This document shows positions 25,311 through 36,040 of a stretch of 64,000 nucleotides of DNA, piece by piece; the first letter of the stretch is position 1; every line of letters begins with the position of its first letter. Origin of the DNA: Eonycteris spelaea. Taxonomy: Eukaryota; Chordata; Mammalia; Chiroptera; Pteropodidae. The DNA is taken from NCBI GenBank assembly GCA_003508835.1, contig PUFA01000209.1, forward strand, positions 1,901,001-1,965,000. Direction: 5' to 3'. The notes beneath the pieces were generated by a model, which ran no database searches, had not been told where the DNA came from, and saw nothing but the letters and a program-made list of their open reading frames with translations. Made by a program: the position numbers and the translations under genes.

Positions 25311-26128
25311 ATTTCTTTTGCTATCAATGAATGAGTAGGCTATGTGGGGAGGTGAGGATGTTAATACAAGAAAGAGGACAATGTAATTTCTTCAACAGTG
25401 CTGATAAAAGCCTACCTTTTGAAAGGCTGTCCATGTCTAATCACCCTTCAGAGATACAGGGATGGATCCAACAGGGATTACATTATAAGAGGCTTCCAAA
25501 AGTAGAGCGAAGACATACATACATAATGTGTTCACAAATAGAGGTTTAGGTACAAGAGGCTTTGAGGGAAATATGGATAAAGTACCGCAGGAATTAGAGG
25601 AGGCAAAGACTCTTTATCTGGGGATCAGAGGCCTTGGAGAGGAAGCTCATTTGATTAGGCCCTAAACGATGGATAAATAGGATTTGACCACATGGAGATT
25701 GGGAATCACCTGTCGCAGTGTAGAAAATCATCAGCGATAGGCAAGCAAAAAGTTATGTTGGAGTTAGCAAGTATAATTTTTTTGTTTTGAAAAAAATTTT
25801 TAATGGAACAATGTTTAAGATCAATGCCTAAATGGGGACATATTTCAGTATTAAGTGACTACCTTTTAAAACCACATATGAGTGGCCAGGCATTTACCCA
25901 CTTATATGGATGTCTTAATTATCAGCACTTTCCCTTTGTGTTTGAAAACCACAATTGAAAATTCTGGTTGTATTCTTTTTATATTACTTTAATGAACATT
26001 CATTATAAAGATAAATTGAAATACTGCTATTGAATGAGTGGCTCGAAATCGTACTTCTGTAATTTTACGCTATGATAAAATCAAGTGAGTAATTTTTGTA
26101 TTTATAAGTGTTTTTTTATTTTCCATAG

Positions 26129-26229
26129 AAGTTTGGGGCACTTTCAAAATTAATGAAAGATTTACGAAAGACCTTTTGAATTCATCTTCTGCTGTATACT
26201 CCAAATATACCACTGGAATTGAAATTCAG
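26129..26229 (+). CDS. ADGRF1: ADGRF1 coding exon 5: start of SEA domain, one base short
   Basis: Acceptor CATAG ends at 26128 and donor GTAAGC starts at 26230. One frame reads WGTFKINERFTKDLLNSSSA and YSKYTTGIEIQ, matching the first half of the SEA domain of ADGRF1. The exon is 101 bases. Exon 4 leaves in phase 0 and exon 6 begins in phase 0, so 102 bases are expected. The human protein has Lys-Ile-Trp-Gly at this start, and the window has one base too few for it, around 26129-26134. Read in the incoming frame it stops at TGA 26177-26179. Confidence 0.85.
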
Positions 26230-27029
26230 GTAAGCAACTTTTCCTTATTACACAAGAAATTGTTGGCTAAACATAAGTTGTTTTTAATTAAACATGGTTA
26301 TTTAACAAATATTCTTAATTATTCATTTTCAGTGGTTACATAATAGTTAATCACTCTGCCCACAACTGATGTACTTTGAACATTTTCTTCCTAGGAGAGT
26401 TTAGCAGTTGAATCCTCATTTCTTTTGTATTCAGTTTTGCTCATTTATTTGGGTAATGTTATGCTAAGGCTTCTTGATTATAATCTGGTTTTTATTTGCC
26501 AAAAGAAATTTTCATGATCTAAGCTCAATTATCAGCATCTAGAATTGGTTCCATAAAGAAACCTCTCTTGTTAGAGGCTAAAGAGTGTCACTGAGCAAAA
26601 TTCTGGACTTCGTAATGAAGTCACATAAAACTCGATCAGTGTGCCACCACCTAGGATAATGGTTCAGGTGTGGTTCTAACTGAAGACATGCACAAATGTT
26701 TTACAGACAGATTCAGTTCAAATATCTATAAAAAATAACGGCTTTTTTGGAAAGGAGAAAATAGACTTTGGGTGAATTTATTATATTATCTGGCACTGAA
26801 TTTATGCTCTATTCCAAGCAATGGATTATTCATTCTTTATTAGCAATCTCGAAAATAAGTTATATGCGTACATTCTCAATTGTCATTTCATCTGTATTTC
26901 TATAATGTGCAACTACCTCATGCTGTGTCTTTTTCCTTTGTTCAGTGTTTCTGTTTATTTATTGTCTGCATCCAGTTTTTGCTCAAATGTATCTTGGCTC
27001 AAGAGCAAAGATCAACATATTACCCTGTG

Positions 27030-27061
27030 GTTTTTTGTTTTTGTTTTTGTTTTTGTTTTTC
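27030..27061 (+). repeat. (GTTTTT)n tract at exon 6 acceptor
   Basis: Four to five GTTTTT units directly precede the acceptor of ADGRF1 exon 6 and serve as an unusual polypyrimidine tract. Length variation here could affect splicing. Confidence 0.85.
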
Positions 27062-27067
27062 TGTAAG

Positions 27068-27126
27068 CTTAAAGAAGCATACAGAAGAATTCAAGGTTTT
27101 GAGTCAGTTCATGTCACCCAATTTCG
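27068..27126 (+). CDS. ADGRF1: ADGRF1 coding exon 6: SEA domain middle
   Basis: A 59-base exon that follows a (GTTTTT)n-rich polypyrimidine tract and AG at 27067, with donor GTAAGT at 27127. It encodes LKEAYRRIQGFESVHVTQF plus two bases of an Arg codon completed by exon 7. The match to the human SEA-domain segment is nearly complete. Phase in 0, phase out 2. The exon itself is intact. Confidence 0.88.
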
Positions 27127-28659
27127 GTAAGTAACACAATACCCTTAGAAGAGCATCTCCAGATTTGCACACCAGTCCTGCAGAATGCCTAGTGCTGCTG
27201 CCAAGTACCTTTGAGAGAAAATAGGTCAGAACTGGTCTTTGTAGTAGAATTCTTGCTAAAACTGGACAAAAATCTGTGATGCTTTCAAGTCTTTAGAGGA
27301 AAGCCTTTATTCTCATTTAAACGAGTTTAGGAACTTAAATATTGAATGTTATTCCCAGAACTCTAGAGAGGCTAGGATTGGAAATGCCCAGTAGTAGGGC
27401 AGAACTTGGAAGGAAGCAGGAGGTCCTATACAGGGAGGGGTAAAGGGTGGGAGTGAGGGTGGGGGTTGTCTTCTTTCGTAATCACAGTGGGGTATGACTT
27501 TGCTTAATTGGAAGCCAGAAGGGAGGGTAAAATATTATATTTTGTGTAGGTACTATGTATGTGTCATAATTAAAAATCCCATAGTCATTGTCTACAGCAA
27601 ATAAGGAGATATTTAGTAAATTATCCTTTTGTTTATATTTTAATTCCAAAAGTTATTTAGTGAGTTAGCCACGTGTGCATTGATTACCAACTATTTATAG
27701 TTAGCTTAATAAAGGAAGTGGTTTAGAGGTCAGAGAACTTGATTTACATAATTTTTTCACAGTTAATGTGAACAACGGCTACACAAAATTTTCAACAGCA
27801 TTTGCTACAAATATTTTGTCCTGGACGTTATTCTCTAGTCATTTATATCCTTATAATGTCTTTATAATCAAGGCCCACATGTATAATTTTCTTTGAAAAC
27901 ATCACCTTTTTTTCTTATATCAAGGTCTATATAATTAATCATTTTCTTTTTTGACTTTGCTATCATTGAATTCAGAGACAAAATTGAAACTCAGCCACAA
28001 TAATTTTTGTGTTCAATATTCATATTTTTCTTTCCGTGGTCCTGATTTTCTATTTATATTTCTAATGTATACTCCATTGTGTATATCTTATAACCTGTCT
28101 CCAATAATTTGCAGATAAAATCACAAATAAAATACAACTATGTAGGTTTTACTCTTTATATATATGATTTATAGTAAATCTTACTCTCTCATTTTCTCAA
28201 TTTACTTATCTGTCGAACAGTACTGTTAATACTTGTGGAACCTGATTTGACCTCATTAAACCAAATTAAATAGTAGGTAAGAAAATACTTTGTAAAGAAT
28301 ACAAAAGGGCCATATCGACACAAAGACATAAAAGGGTATTTGGATTTATTTATACATTATGAGAGGTAATTCAATGTAGTGATTAAGAATTTGAGTTTTG
28401 GAGCATCAGAGATTATTCTAATCTATCAATTAAAAAACAATAATTTTCTGACTCAACTTTTTTTTTGGGACTCAGCTCCCTTATTCTACAAAAATGGAAA
28501 ATTAATTACAGTGTTTACCTCATGGATTCAGTGCAGAATTAAGTTAATAACACATGTAATTTTACTCACTTTCATGTCTTCAAACACATCTGTTTGCTTA
28601 TGGTTTCTAAATGTATTACTTGAGATTGGCTCTATCCTAAACTTCAGACTCAAATATCT

Positions 28660-30165
28660 AACTGCCTATTAATGAATGTCTCCACTTGATTATCTCGTAG
28701 GCATGTCAATGTAATGTGCCCAGAATGGGGGTCTTCCAGCTCTCCTCCTCCTAACCTTAAATCTACTTTCCCACTGTCTTACCCATTTCATTTACAGCAG
28801 TATCATTTTTTTCTAGCTGCACAGACCCAAACCTTGAAGTCATCTTTTAACTCTTTATTGAGGTATAATTTACACATAATCCTATGCTCAAAGTTTAAGT
28901 GTACAGTTTTAAAAATCTGACAAATGCTTATACAAGCCACTTTCTATCAAGACAGAACATTTCCATCACCCCCAAAATTCCCTTGTGCCCCTTTCAGACA
29001 GCCAATCTCCACGCCCACCCTTACCCATACCAGACATAAACACTGATCTTATTCCTATCACCATAGGTTAGTTTTGACTATTCTAGAACTTCATGTAAAT
29101 GGAATGATCAGATGTGTAACTCTTTGTGTGTCTAGCTTCTTTCCCTCAGCATAATGTCTTTGAGATTCACTCTTGTTTTTCTGAGTATCAGAGGTTCTTT
29201 TTATTGCCCAGTATAAGTCCCTTGTATGAATATACTACAACTTGTTTTCCCATTCCTTGCTATTATTCTTAACTGGTTTCTTTCTCTCATACCTGAAACC
29301 TGCTTCATTAACAATTCCTATGGCTAAGTCTTCAAATGCAACCTGAATCTGACCACTTTTCCCACATGCACTGCTACCCGAGTCATTCAAGCTACCACCA
29401 TCTCTTTTCTAACTAGTTTTTCTCCTTCCCTGCTTGCCTACCTTCAGTCTATTTTCTACAATAAAACTGATCACTCCACTGAGTTTTAAGAAAGAATTAA
29501 ACCTTTAACTAAACAATAAAATTCATACTCTAAGGCCCTTTGCGATCTAGTTTCTGGCTACTTCTCTAATATCATCTCCTACCCATCTACCTCCCTCTTG
29601 TTCATTTAACTATAGTAGTGCCAATCTTTATACTTAAATAGATTTTATTCAACACAATTTATTTTCACCTGGGATACTTAAAACCCACATTGAAACCTTT
29701 AGGAATTGAGAAGCAACCCTAATTCTTGACCTGACATCTAGTTGTTAAATTTGTCAAGCTCATAGACATTTTTCTGCCTCAGGCCCTTCGCATGTGCTGG
29801 GATGCTACACCAATGACCAATGGTCTTTGCATCACTGCTGTTTTCCCCCTATAATTCAGACTCTCTGCACAAAGAAGCCTTCCCTGACCAGTCTTATTTA
29901 AAGTGGGCTCCATACCTACCAGCTATTCTTATCTCTGTATCTGTCTCTTATGACACTTAACTATATAAATATATGTATGTATGTGTATACGTATACATAT
30001 ATGTTATATCATTATAAAATTCTTATATATGATATTTATTTGTGATGCTTTCTCCACTAGTATGTAAGCTCTGTGAAAGCAAGGACTCAATCTGTTTGAT
30101 GTATTCCTATGGACCTAATGTCATGCACACACAGAGTTGTCCCTGAGTGATTAAATAAATGAATC
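28660..30165 (+). mobile_element. L2 element in intron 6, interrupted by L1
   Basis: Sense L2 parts at 28660-28857 and about 29255-30165. They are recognised by 'gtctccacttgattatctcg' (28678), 'tctgaccacttttcccacat' (29347), 'caggcccttcgcatgtgctg' (29779) and 'tatgtaagctctgtgaaagc' (30061). The two parts are collinear in the L2 consensus and split by an antisense L1 piece. The 3' end lies just upstream of exon 7. Confidence 0.7.
28858..29254 (-). mobile_element. L1MB/MC 3' end inserted in L2, antisense
   Basis: Begins ATTGAGGTATAATTTACACA (28858) and continues through TTTCCATCACCCCCAAAATT, ATAGGTTAGTTTTGACTATT and CTTCTTTCCCTCAGCATAAT. This is the classic antisense L1 3' end. Confidence 0.75.
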
Positions 30166-30197
30166 TCATTTTTTTTTTCCCCACATGATCATCATAG

Positions 30198-30349
30198 AGA
30201 TGGAAGCATCACTGCTGGGTATGAAGTTGTTGGCTCCAGCAGCACATCTGAGCTGCTGTCAGCCATTGAACAGGTGGCTGAGAAGGCTATAGCAGGCCTT
30301 CACAAGCTGTTTCTACTAGAAGACAACTCTTTCAAAGTATTCAGGAAAG
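30198..30349 (+). CDS. ADGRF1: ADGRF1 coding exon 7: end of SEA domain
   Basis: Acceptor TCATAG ends at 30197 and donor GTAATA starts at 30350. The frame reads DGSITAGYEVVGSSSTSELL, then SAIEQVAEKA and HKLFLLEDNSFKVF, closely matching the SEA domain of human ADGRF1. GSITAGYEV corresponds to GSIVAGYEV in human and is the equivalent of the conserved GS-containing SEA turn. Enters phase 2, leaves phase 1; no lesion seen. A 3' L2 element ends about 35 bases upstream of the acceptor. Confidence 0.88.
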
Positions 30350-31456
30350 GTAATACTGGATTCCCATCTGCTTAGGTTAAATGAATCCTTTAATTAGTAG
30401 TAGCTCATTTGTGTCTCCAGGAGGTAGATTGGAGCTGTTTCTGCATCAGAATTATTCTAAGGTTGACTTTCAGCAGAAATAGGCAGCTGTTTATGATGAA
30501 ACTCAATTTCAGCTGGCTAGTTCAGATCTTTACTAATCGGTGACCTGATCTCTACTATAAACATCGTGAAGACTGATTTCACTGTAGTCTGTAATTGAAA
30601 TGATTCAGCAATAGTTTACTGGTATACATGTTGAAATATCTCTAGGGCTGATAATATTTCTAAGTCATAATCCAAGGGACCAAGAAAAGAAGGTATATAC
30701 ACAGGTCTTTAATACCCACACAGACACACAAATAACACAGAGACACAAACACACATACACACACACACAACTTCTTTTCTTCAGGTATTTTTTCCCTTTT
30801 ACTTCTTTACATTCAATCCTAAACCTCTCCTATAAAAATCTGTGCTACTTTCAACAACACTTATCAATGAATATTTACTAAGTTTTTAAAGTGTCTTTGT
30901 ACTTAGGACACAGCAATGGGGGAAAACAAACAAAAAACACAGCTCTGTGGATCTTTGATTCAAGGCTCTTTCTCAAGCCCCAGTCATGGTAAGACTATAT
31001 TATTAATGGCCAACTAGCAGCTGATCGCAAAGCAAGAAGCTTTCAAAAGGGTACAAAGTAGGCTATGTCACCCCAAATGGCAACTGCCCATCTTTTAGCC
31101 ATATCGCTTTGTTCCACAGTGGCTTAAAGATTTTCTGGTTTTCTAGCATTCCCTTAAAGAGTGAAAATATTTCACCTCAAACTTACTAGTTGATAGCCCA
31201 CTAAAAACAAAATTGTTGGCACAGATCAGACACCTGCAGGGAAAAGGGCTAGTCTCAGGGGTTGGGGGCAGGGCATCAGGAAGGAAAAAAAGATGCTGAT
31301 AAGATGAAGCTGAGCATCAAAGACAAACTTCTCCACTCTTGAATTTTGCCTGGGTATTGTCTCTGAAAATATGATTTCTAAGCACTACTCTATAATTTAT
31401 ACAGAAATGGCAGGATATTCAGAGACATTTTCCCTCTCTTTTTCCTCTCTTTCCAG

Positions 31457-31621
31457 TCCAGTGTAACAATGTTGTTTTTGGATTTGGATTTAAGAATGAT
31501 GAGTATACTCTTCCCTGTAGCAGTGGCTACATCGGAAACATCACGGCCAGGTGCCAGCCCTCTGGGTGGCAAGTCATCAGGGAAACATGTGTGCTCTCTC
31601 AGCTGGAAGAAACTGGAGAAG
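31457..31621 (+). CDS. ADGRF1: ADGRF1 coding exon 8: hormone-receptor-like Cys module, one base extra
   Basis: Acceptor TTCCAG ends at 31456 and donor GTAAAG starts at 31622. The frame reads VQCNNVVFGFGFKNDEYTLP, CSSGYIGNITARC and SGWQVIRETCVLS, matching the four-Cys module between SEA and GAIN in human. Near the end the human order is Leu-Glu-Glu-Leu-Asn-Lys. Here an extra A in the run at 31608-31612 changes this to LEETGE, so the exon is 165 bases where 164 would keep phase. Splicing to exon 9 then meets TGA at 33281-33283. Confidence 0.87.
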
Positions 31622-32806
31622 GTAAAGCATTTTCTACCTTACAGACTTGCCCTGGTTTTGAGTTTCACAGTGGGCACTTCCCAGTGAGCATGGCTAAGTG
31701 GAGGGTAAAACATATCAATTTGTCTTGTTGGTAAGTACAAAGAACATGGGGGTGACATGAGACCCTGGTAAACCCAGGGAGTATGGGCATGAGTAGCAGA
31801 GTCTAGGTGGCAGCTGAGAAGGTCAGAAAATGTCAAACTTGATGGTTTTGATGGGAGAGGTGCTGCAGAAGAGTGAATCAATGCTATGACAGATGGTAAA
31901 ACTGCAACTACACTGGCCTCAGAAGTCCAAAAAGCCTGAGAATCAAAGTTCCAGGTGAAGGTGTGAATCAGAAGTGATAGACTTAGTAAAAGGAGAATGT
32001 ACATATGTCAGAAACTAGGGCAAAGAGTGGGTCAGCTAGAGGTAAACCATATAGAATGACATAACTGCAATGGATCTTAAGCATCATCTGGTTTACCAAA
32101 TTCTTTTTATAGTTTAGAACATGAAAGACTAAGGGGCTAATAGTAGGTTCCACTGGTAGAATAATGTTGAACAAGAAATATGGTCATTCGATTCCCTTCA
32201 CATAATGCTCTCTTTGGAAGATTCAAGTACTTAAGACAAGGCAGATAGATGGAAATAAATTGTGAGGAATTAGAACTCAAGTCATAGGAAAGGACTCTAA
32301 GATTAGTTCACAGACATTGTTCTGCAAATAGATCTCCATACTGAATAGAATTTCTGTTCCAGCCAGAAACTCTGCTATTACAGCACAGTATTTGTCAAAG
32401 GACTGTGGAATGTTCAGTTCTCCTTTACTGGACTTCCGTTTCCTCATCTGAAAAATGGGAAGATGATTGGACCAGATGGCTTCTGGGATTTATCCTTGCC
32501 CTTGTCTTCTTTGCCTCAGTTATGGATATGGACCATGTCCATGTGAAGGCATGAGGGTGAAGGCAGGCAGATTCCAGGTGCCCCAGGCAGAGAACACCCC
32601 TTTTAGCTGAGAATAGCAAAAAGGAAAACACTTGAGATCTGGGTTCCTGGGTTGATTTGTTTTCACCAGAAAGGAGTATTCCTTCTTGGCTGCCTTTCAA
32701 GCTAGCCCAGAGTAGTGGGAATTTCAAGAAAGAAGCAAAACCCTAAATTCAGTGACAAAATATAGCCAGATCTTCAGGTCTGTCCTTCTACCTACAAGGG
32801 TTTTTC

Positions 32807-33115
32807 AGCATAGTATAGTGGATGTAACAAGGTTTAGTGCCAGTAGACTCTACTTTACCACTTCCTAGTTGGGTACTGTTTGGAAAGTCACTGAACTTCA
32901 TTGAACATCAGTTTCTATATAATTAGGATAATTTATATGAAAATGCCTTTTAATAAATCTCATCAAGTATCAATTTCCTTAGTTACAAAATAAAAATAAT
33001 ATGGCACCTTCTTCAAAGGGTGGTGTAAAGATTAAATCAATGAATCCCTGGTAAAGCATTTAGCACAGAGTTACAGCTCTAGAACATAGAAAGTACTGAA
33101 TAACAGCCACTGTTG
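32807..33115 (+). repeat. MIR SINE in intron 8
   Basis: Sense MIR running from 'agcatagtatagtggatgta' (32808) to 'tagaaagtactgaataacag' (33088). The middle part appears duplicated or expanded relative to a typical 260-base MIR. Confidence 0.7.
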
Positions 33116-33251
33116 TTATCATTGTTATATAATATCCTCTATTATAAAGCACCATACAAATTAGTGATTTGTGGCCAAGAAATGTGATTTAAATTTGATG
33201 AAACACAAGCATTTCATTGTTTTTAAAGCACTAAACCATTTTTATTCCTAG

Positions 33252-33440
33252 AATTTCAATGTGATCGCAGGCAATGCCACTGAGGCAGCCGTGTCCTCTT
33301 TGGTGCAAAATCTTTCAGTCATCATTCAACAAAACCCATTAATCACAGCTGGAAATCTGGCTTCGGTGGTGTCAATTCTGGGCACTGCCTCGTCCCTGTC
33401 ACTGGAAAACCATTTCAGGGTATCCAATTCAACGATGGAG
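33252..33440 (+). CDS. ADGRF1: ADGRF1 coding exon 9: GAIN domain, first part
   Basis: A 189-base exon (63 codons) with acceptor CCTAG ending at 33251 and donor GTATGA at 33441. It encodes NFNVIAGNATEAAVSS, VQNLSVIIQQNP, NLASVVSIL and HFRVSNSTME, in strong agreement with human ADGRF1. It is the helical N-terminal part of the GAIN domain and has several N-glycosylation sequons (NAT, NLS, NST). Phase 0 at both ends in its native frame. The exon is intact, although the upstream one-base insertion in exon 8 would put it out of frame. Confidence 0.9.
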
Positions 33441-33475
33441 GTATGATCCACCTGTGCTGGAAAGGTCTACTTTAT

Positions 33476-34430
33476 TATTATTATTTTTTGTTATTTAAAA
33501 CAATTTTCAATTACAGTTGACATTAAATGTTATATTAGTTTCAGGCATACAGCATAGTGGATAGACATTTATATAATTTATGAAGTGACCTCCCAGTAAG
33601 TCTAGTACCCAACTGGCACCATACATAATTATTAAAATATTCTCTATATTTTCTATGCTGTACTTTACATCCCCATGAATATTTTATAACTGTCAATTTA
33701 TGCTTCTTTTTTTTTCCCCACTTTAATTTCGTGCCACCTGCCCCACTTCCACCTCTGACCTATGGATGTTGCCGTTTTCCTCTTAAGAACTGTATATCTG
33801 AAGGTGGGGCATCTCTTCCTACACGCTGCGCAGTGCACCCAGGGCCTGCTGCACCTGGGGCCTGGCACCCCCCGGGCCTGTCACCCCATTAATTTGTACT
33901 TCTTAATCCCTTTACCCTTTTCACCTAGCTTCCCAACCCCCCTCCCATCTAGCAACCATCAGTTTGTTTTCTGTATTTATGAGTTTGTTTATGTTTTATT
34001 TTGTTTTTTAAATTCCACATATAAGTGAGATCATGTGATATTTTTCTTTCTCTGTCTGACTTATTTTCACTTAACAAAGTACCCTCTAGTTTCATCCATG
34101 TTGTTGTAAATAGTAAGATTTCATTTTTTATGGCCAAGACATACATATTCCATTGTGCGTGTATGTATGTGTGTGTGTGTGTGTATCTCACAACTTCTTT
34201 ATCCAATTGATTGTCGATGAACACTTAAGTTGTTTCCATATCTTGGCTATTGTAAATGATGTTGCAATAAACATAGGGGTGTATATATCTTTTCAAATTA
34301 GATTTTGGATTTCTTCGGATAAATACCCACATGTGGGATTACTGGGTCATATGGTAGTTTTATTTTTAATTTTTGAGGACCCTCCACACTGTTTTCTATA
34401 GCAGCTGCACCAAGTTATAATCCTACCAAG
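33476..34430 (-). mobile_element. L1 3' end in intron 9, antisense
   Basis: Starts with a T-rich head, then CAATTACAGTTGACATTAAA (33509), TTAGTTTCAGGCATACAGCA (33536) and GTACTTTACATCCCCATGAA. After an insertion it continues through ACCCTCTAGTTTCATCCATG (34081) to GGATTACTGGGTCATATGG (34337). It is the same laurasiatherian-type L1 as at 22613 but inverted, so the two could pair in the pre-mRNA. Confidence 0.8.
33707..33890 (-). mobile_element. Small processed retrocopy nested inside the L1
   Basis: Read on the minus strand, a GC-rich body of about 170 bases ends with an ATTAAA signal (complement of 33723-33728), then GTGGGG and a run of nine A (33707-33715). It is flanked by an imperfect 14-base direct repeat: AATTTATGCTTCTT at 33695-33708 and AATTTGTACTTCTT at 33891-33904. 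Outside the repeats the L1 resumes. This is the signature of L1-mediated retroposition. The source gene was not recognised. Confidence 0.65.
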
Positions 34431-36040
34431 AGCACCCAAGGGTTTTAAATGCTCTGTCTCATAGGAAGAATGACAAAAAGCTGAGTCGATGGAGAACTAT
34501 TGAAAAAGACCAAAGAGCTATGTAATAGTGTGTGTGAGCTTTATTGCTTCCTCTGCAGTATACAAGGGACTCATGGGATCAATTATGTGAGTTCAAAACA
34601 ACAGGAAGTGCCTCTAGGCAGGCTGGCTCAGCAGCACCTGGCTGAGAGGCAGGCATGACCCTCTGCACCAGATGAGGCTGTATGGCAAAGGTGCCAGCTT
34701 TTTAATATCTGTTTGCCATCTGCAGTTGTTCTTTCCTGTGATCATAAACTCTGACTTAGGTAGTGTATATTTTAAGGACTCACTTTTTGTGACTAGGAAA
34801 TTTATGCTTTGATTTAGATATTTAAAAATTGCACAAATAAGACTAGGTCACTAAAAGAAATGCAAATGAGCAAAAAGAAAAATAAATAATTTGTCATCTG
34901 GTCACCCTAGAATAGCCACTGCTTATATTTTAGTATTACCTCAGTGCCTGAAAGAATGAGATGTGACACATGTAGCACATTTTAGATGTATGCATTTTAT
35001 ATTACAGTATATAATACTTTGCAAAATAAGATTATATAATATATAATGTTACATAATCACACAATTATACTTAACTGCATAAGGTAACCATTATGTCAGA
35101 AATGACATTAAGTATGAATAAGTTAAATTCCCTGAATCAAAGAAAAGATGCTCAGATATATATTTTTTTAAGTTTGACCACATGTTGTTTGCAAGAGACG
35201 ATTAAAACAAAATGACACAAAAAGTCTGAAAATTAAAGAGCAATAATGAAGCAAACACAGACCAAGAGAAGGCAGAGTTTCCTGGAGGCAGTAGAAGAAA
35301 TGAGCTGTGGGATCCTGGGCCAGAAGCCACAGAGGGCTGTTAGGGAAAGACTCAGCCAGAGTGACAGCCACTTGCAGTAGAATGCCTGGAACCAGAGCCT
35401 TAAGCAAGAGAGAGGGTCAAGAGGGAGAAAGTGGCAGTTTTCAAGGACTTGTTTGGAAAAAGAATCTCTTAAATTAAGACTGACTCTTAAAACCCACAAT
35501 AATTCAATATTTCCTTGTGGCATGGGACCAATTTTTATGGATTTAACTATATTTTCCTCTAGTAAACAAAAACCATAAATATATGTGAATTAAAACTTGA
35601 ATGTCCATGACATCAACTTAGAACTTCTGTTGCTAGCAAAACGAACATAGCATGAGAAAGCAGTTAAAAATAATGTCACGCTCTTTGAGCTGCAGACCGA
35701 GTAGTAATGCAGTCATGTTTGCCATCTCAGGAGAAAGGAAATGCACACTGCTGCAGGCCAATTGCAGGATTCCTTCTCATCCATACTGAAACCTTGGAGT
35801 ACACATGAATGCCCTCAGGCAATCGCCCTGGAACTTCCATGATTCTGCTGACCTGAGTTCTTAATTCAAAGCTTCCACTGTGCAGAGCAACTGAGCTGAA
35901 TTTCCCTGACCAGTTTTGTGATCTTCAATTGAGCCAGTTCTCAGGGCAATTTTCCTATACTTAGTACCAATGACGATCCACTGTTATTCATCTTACCAGC
36001 TTACTTAAAATGCAAACTGATTCTCATCCTTGTATTTCAG

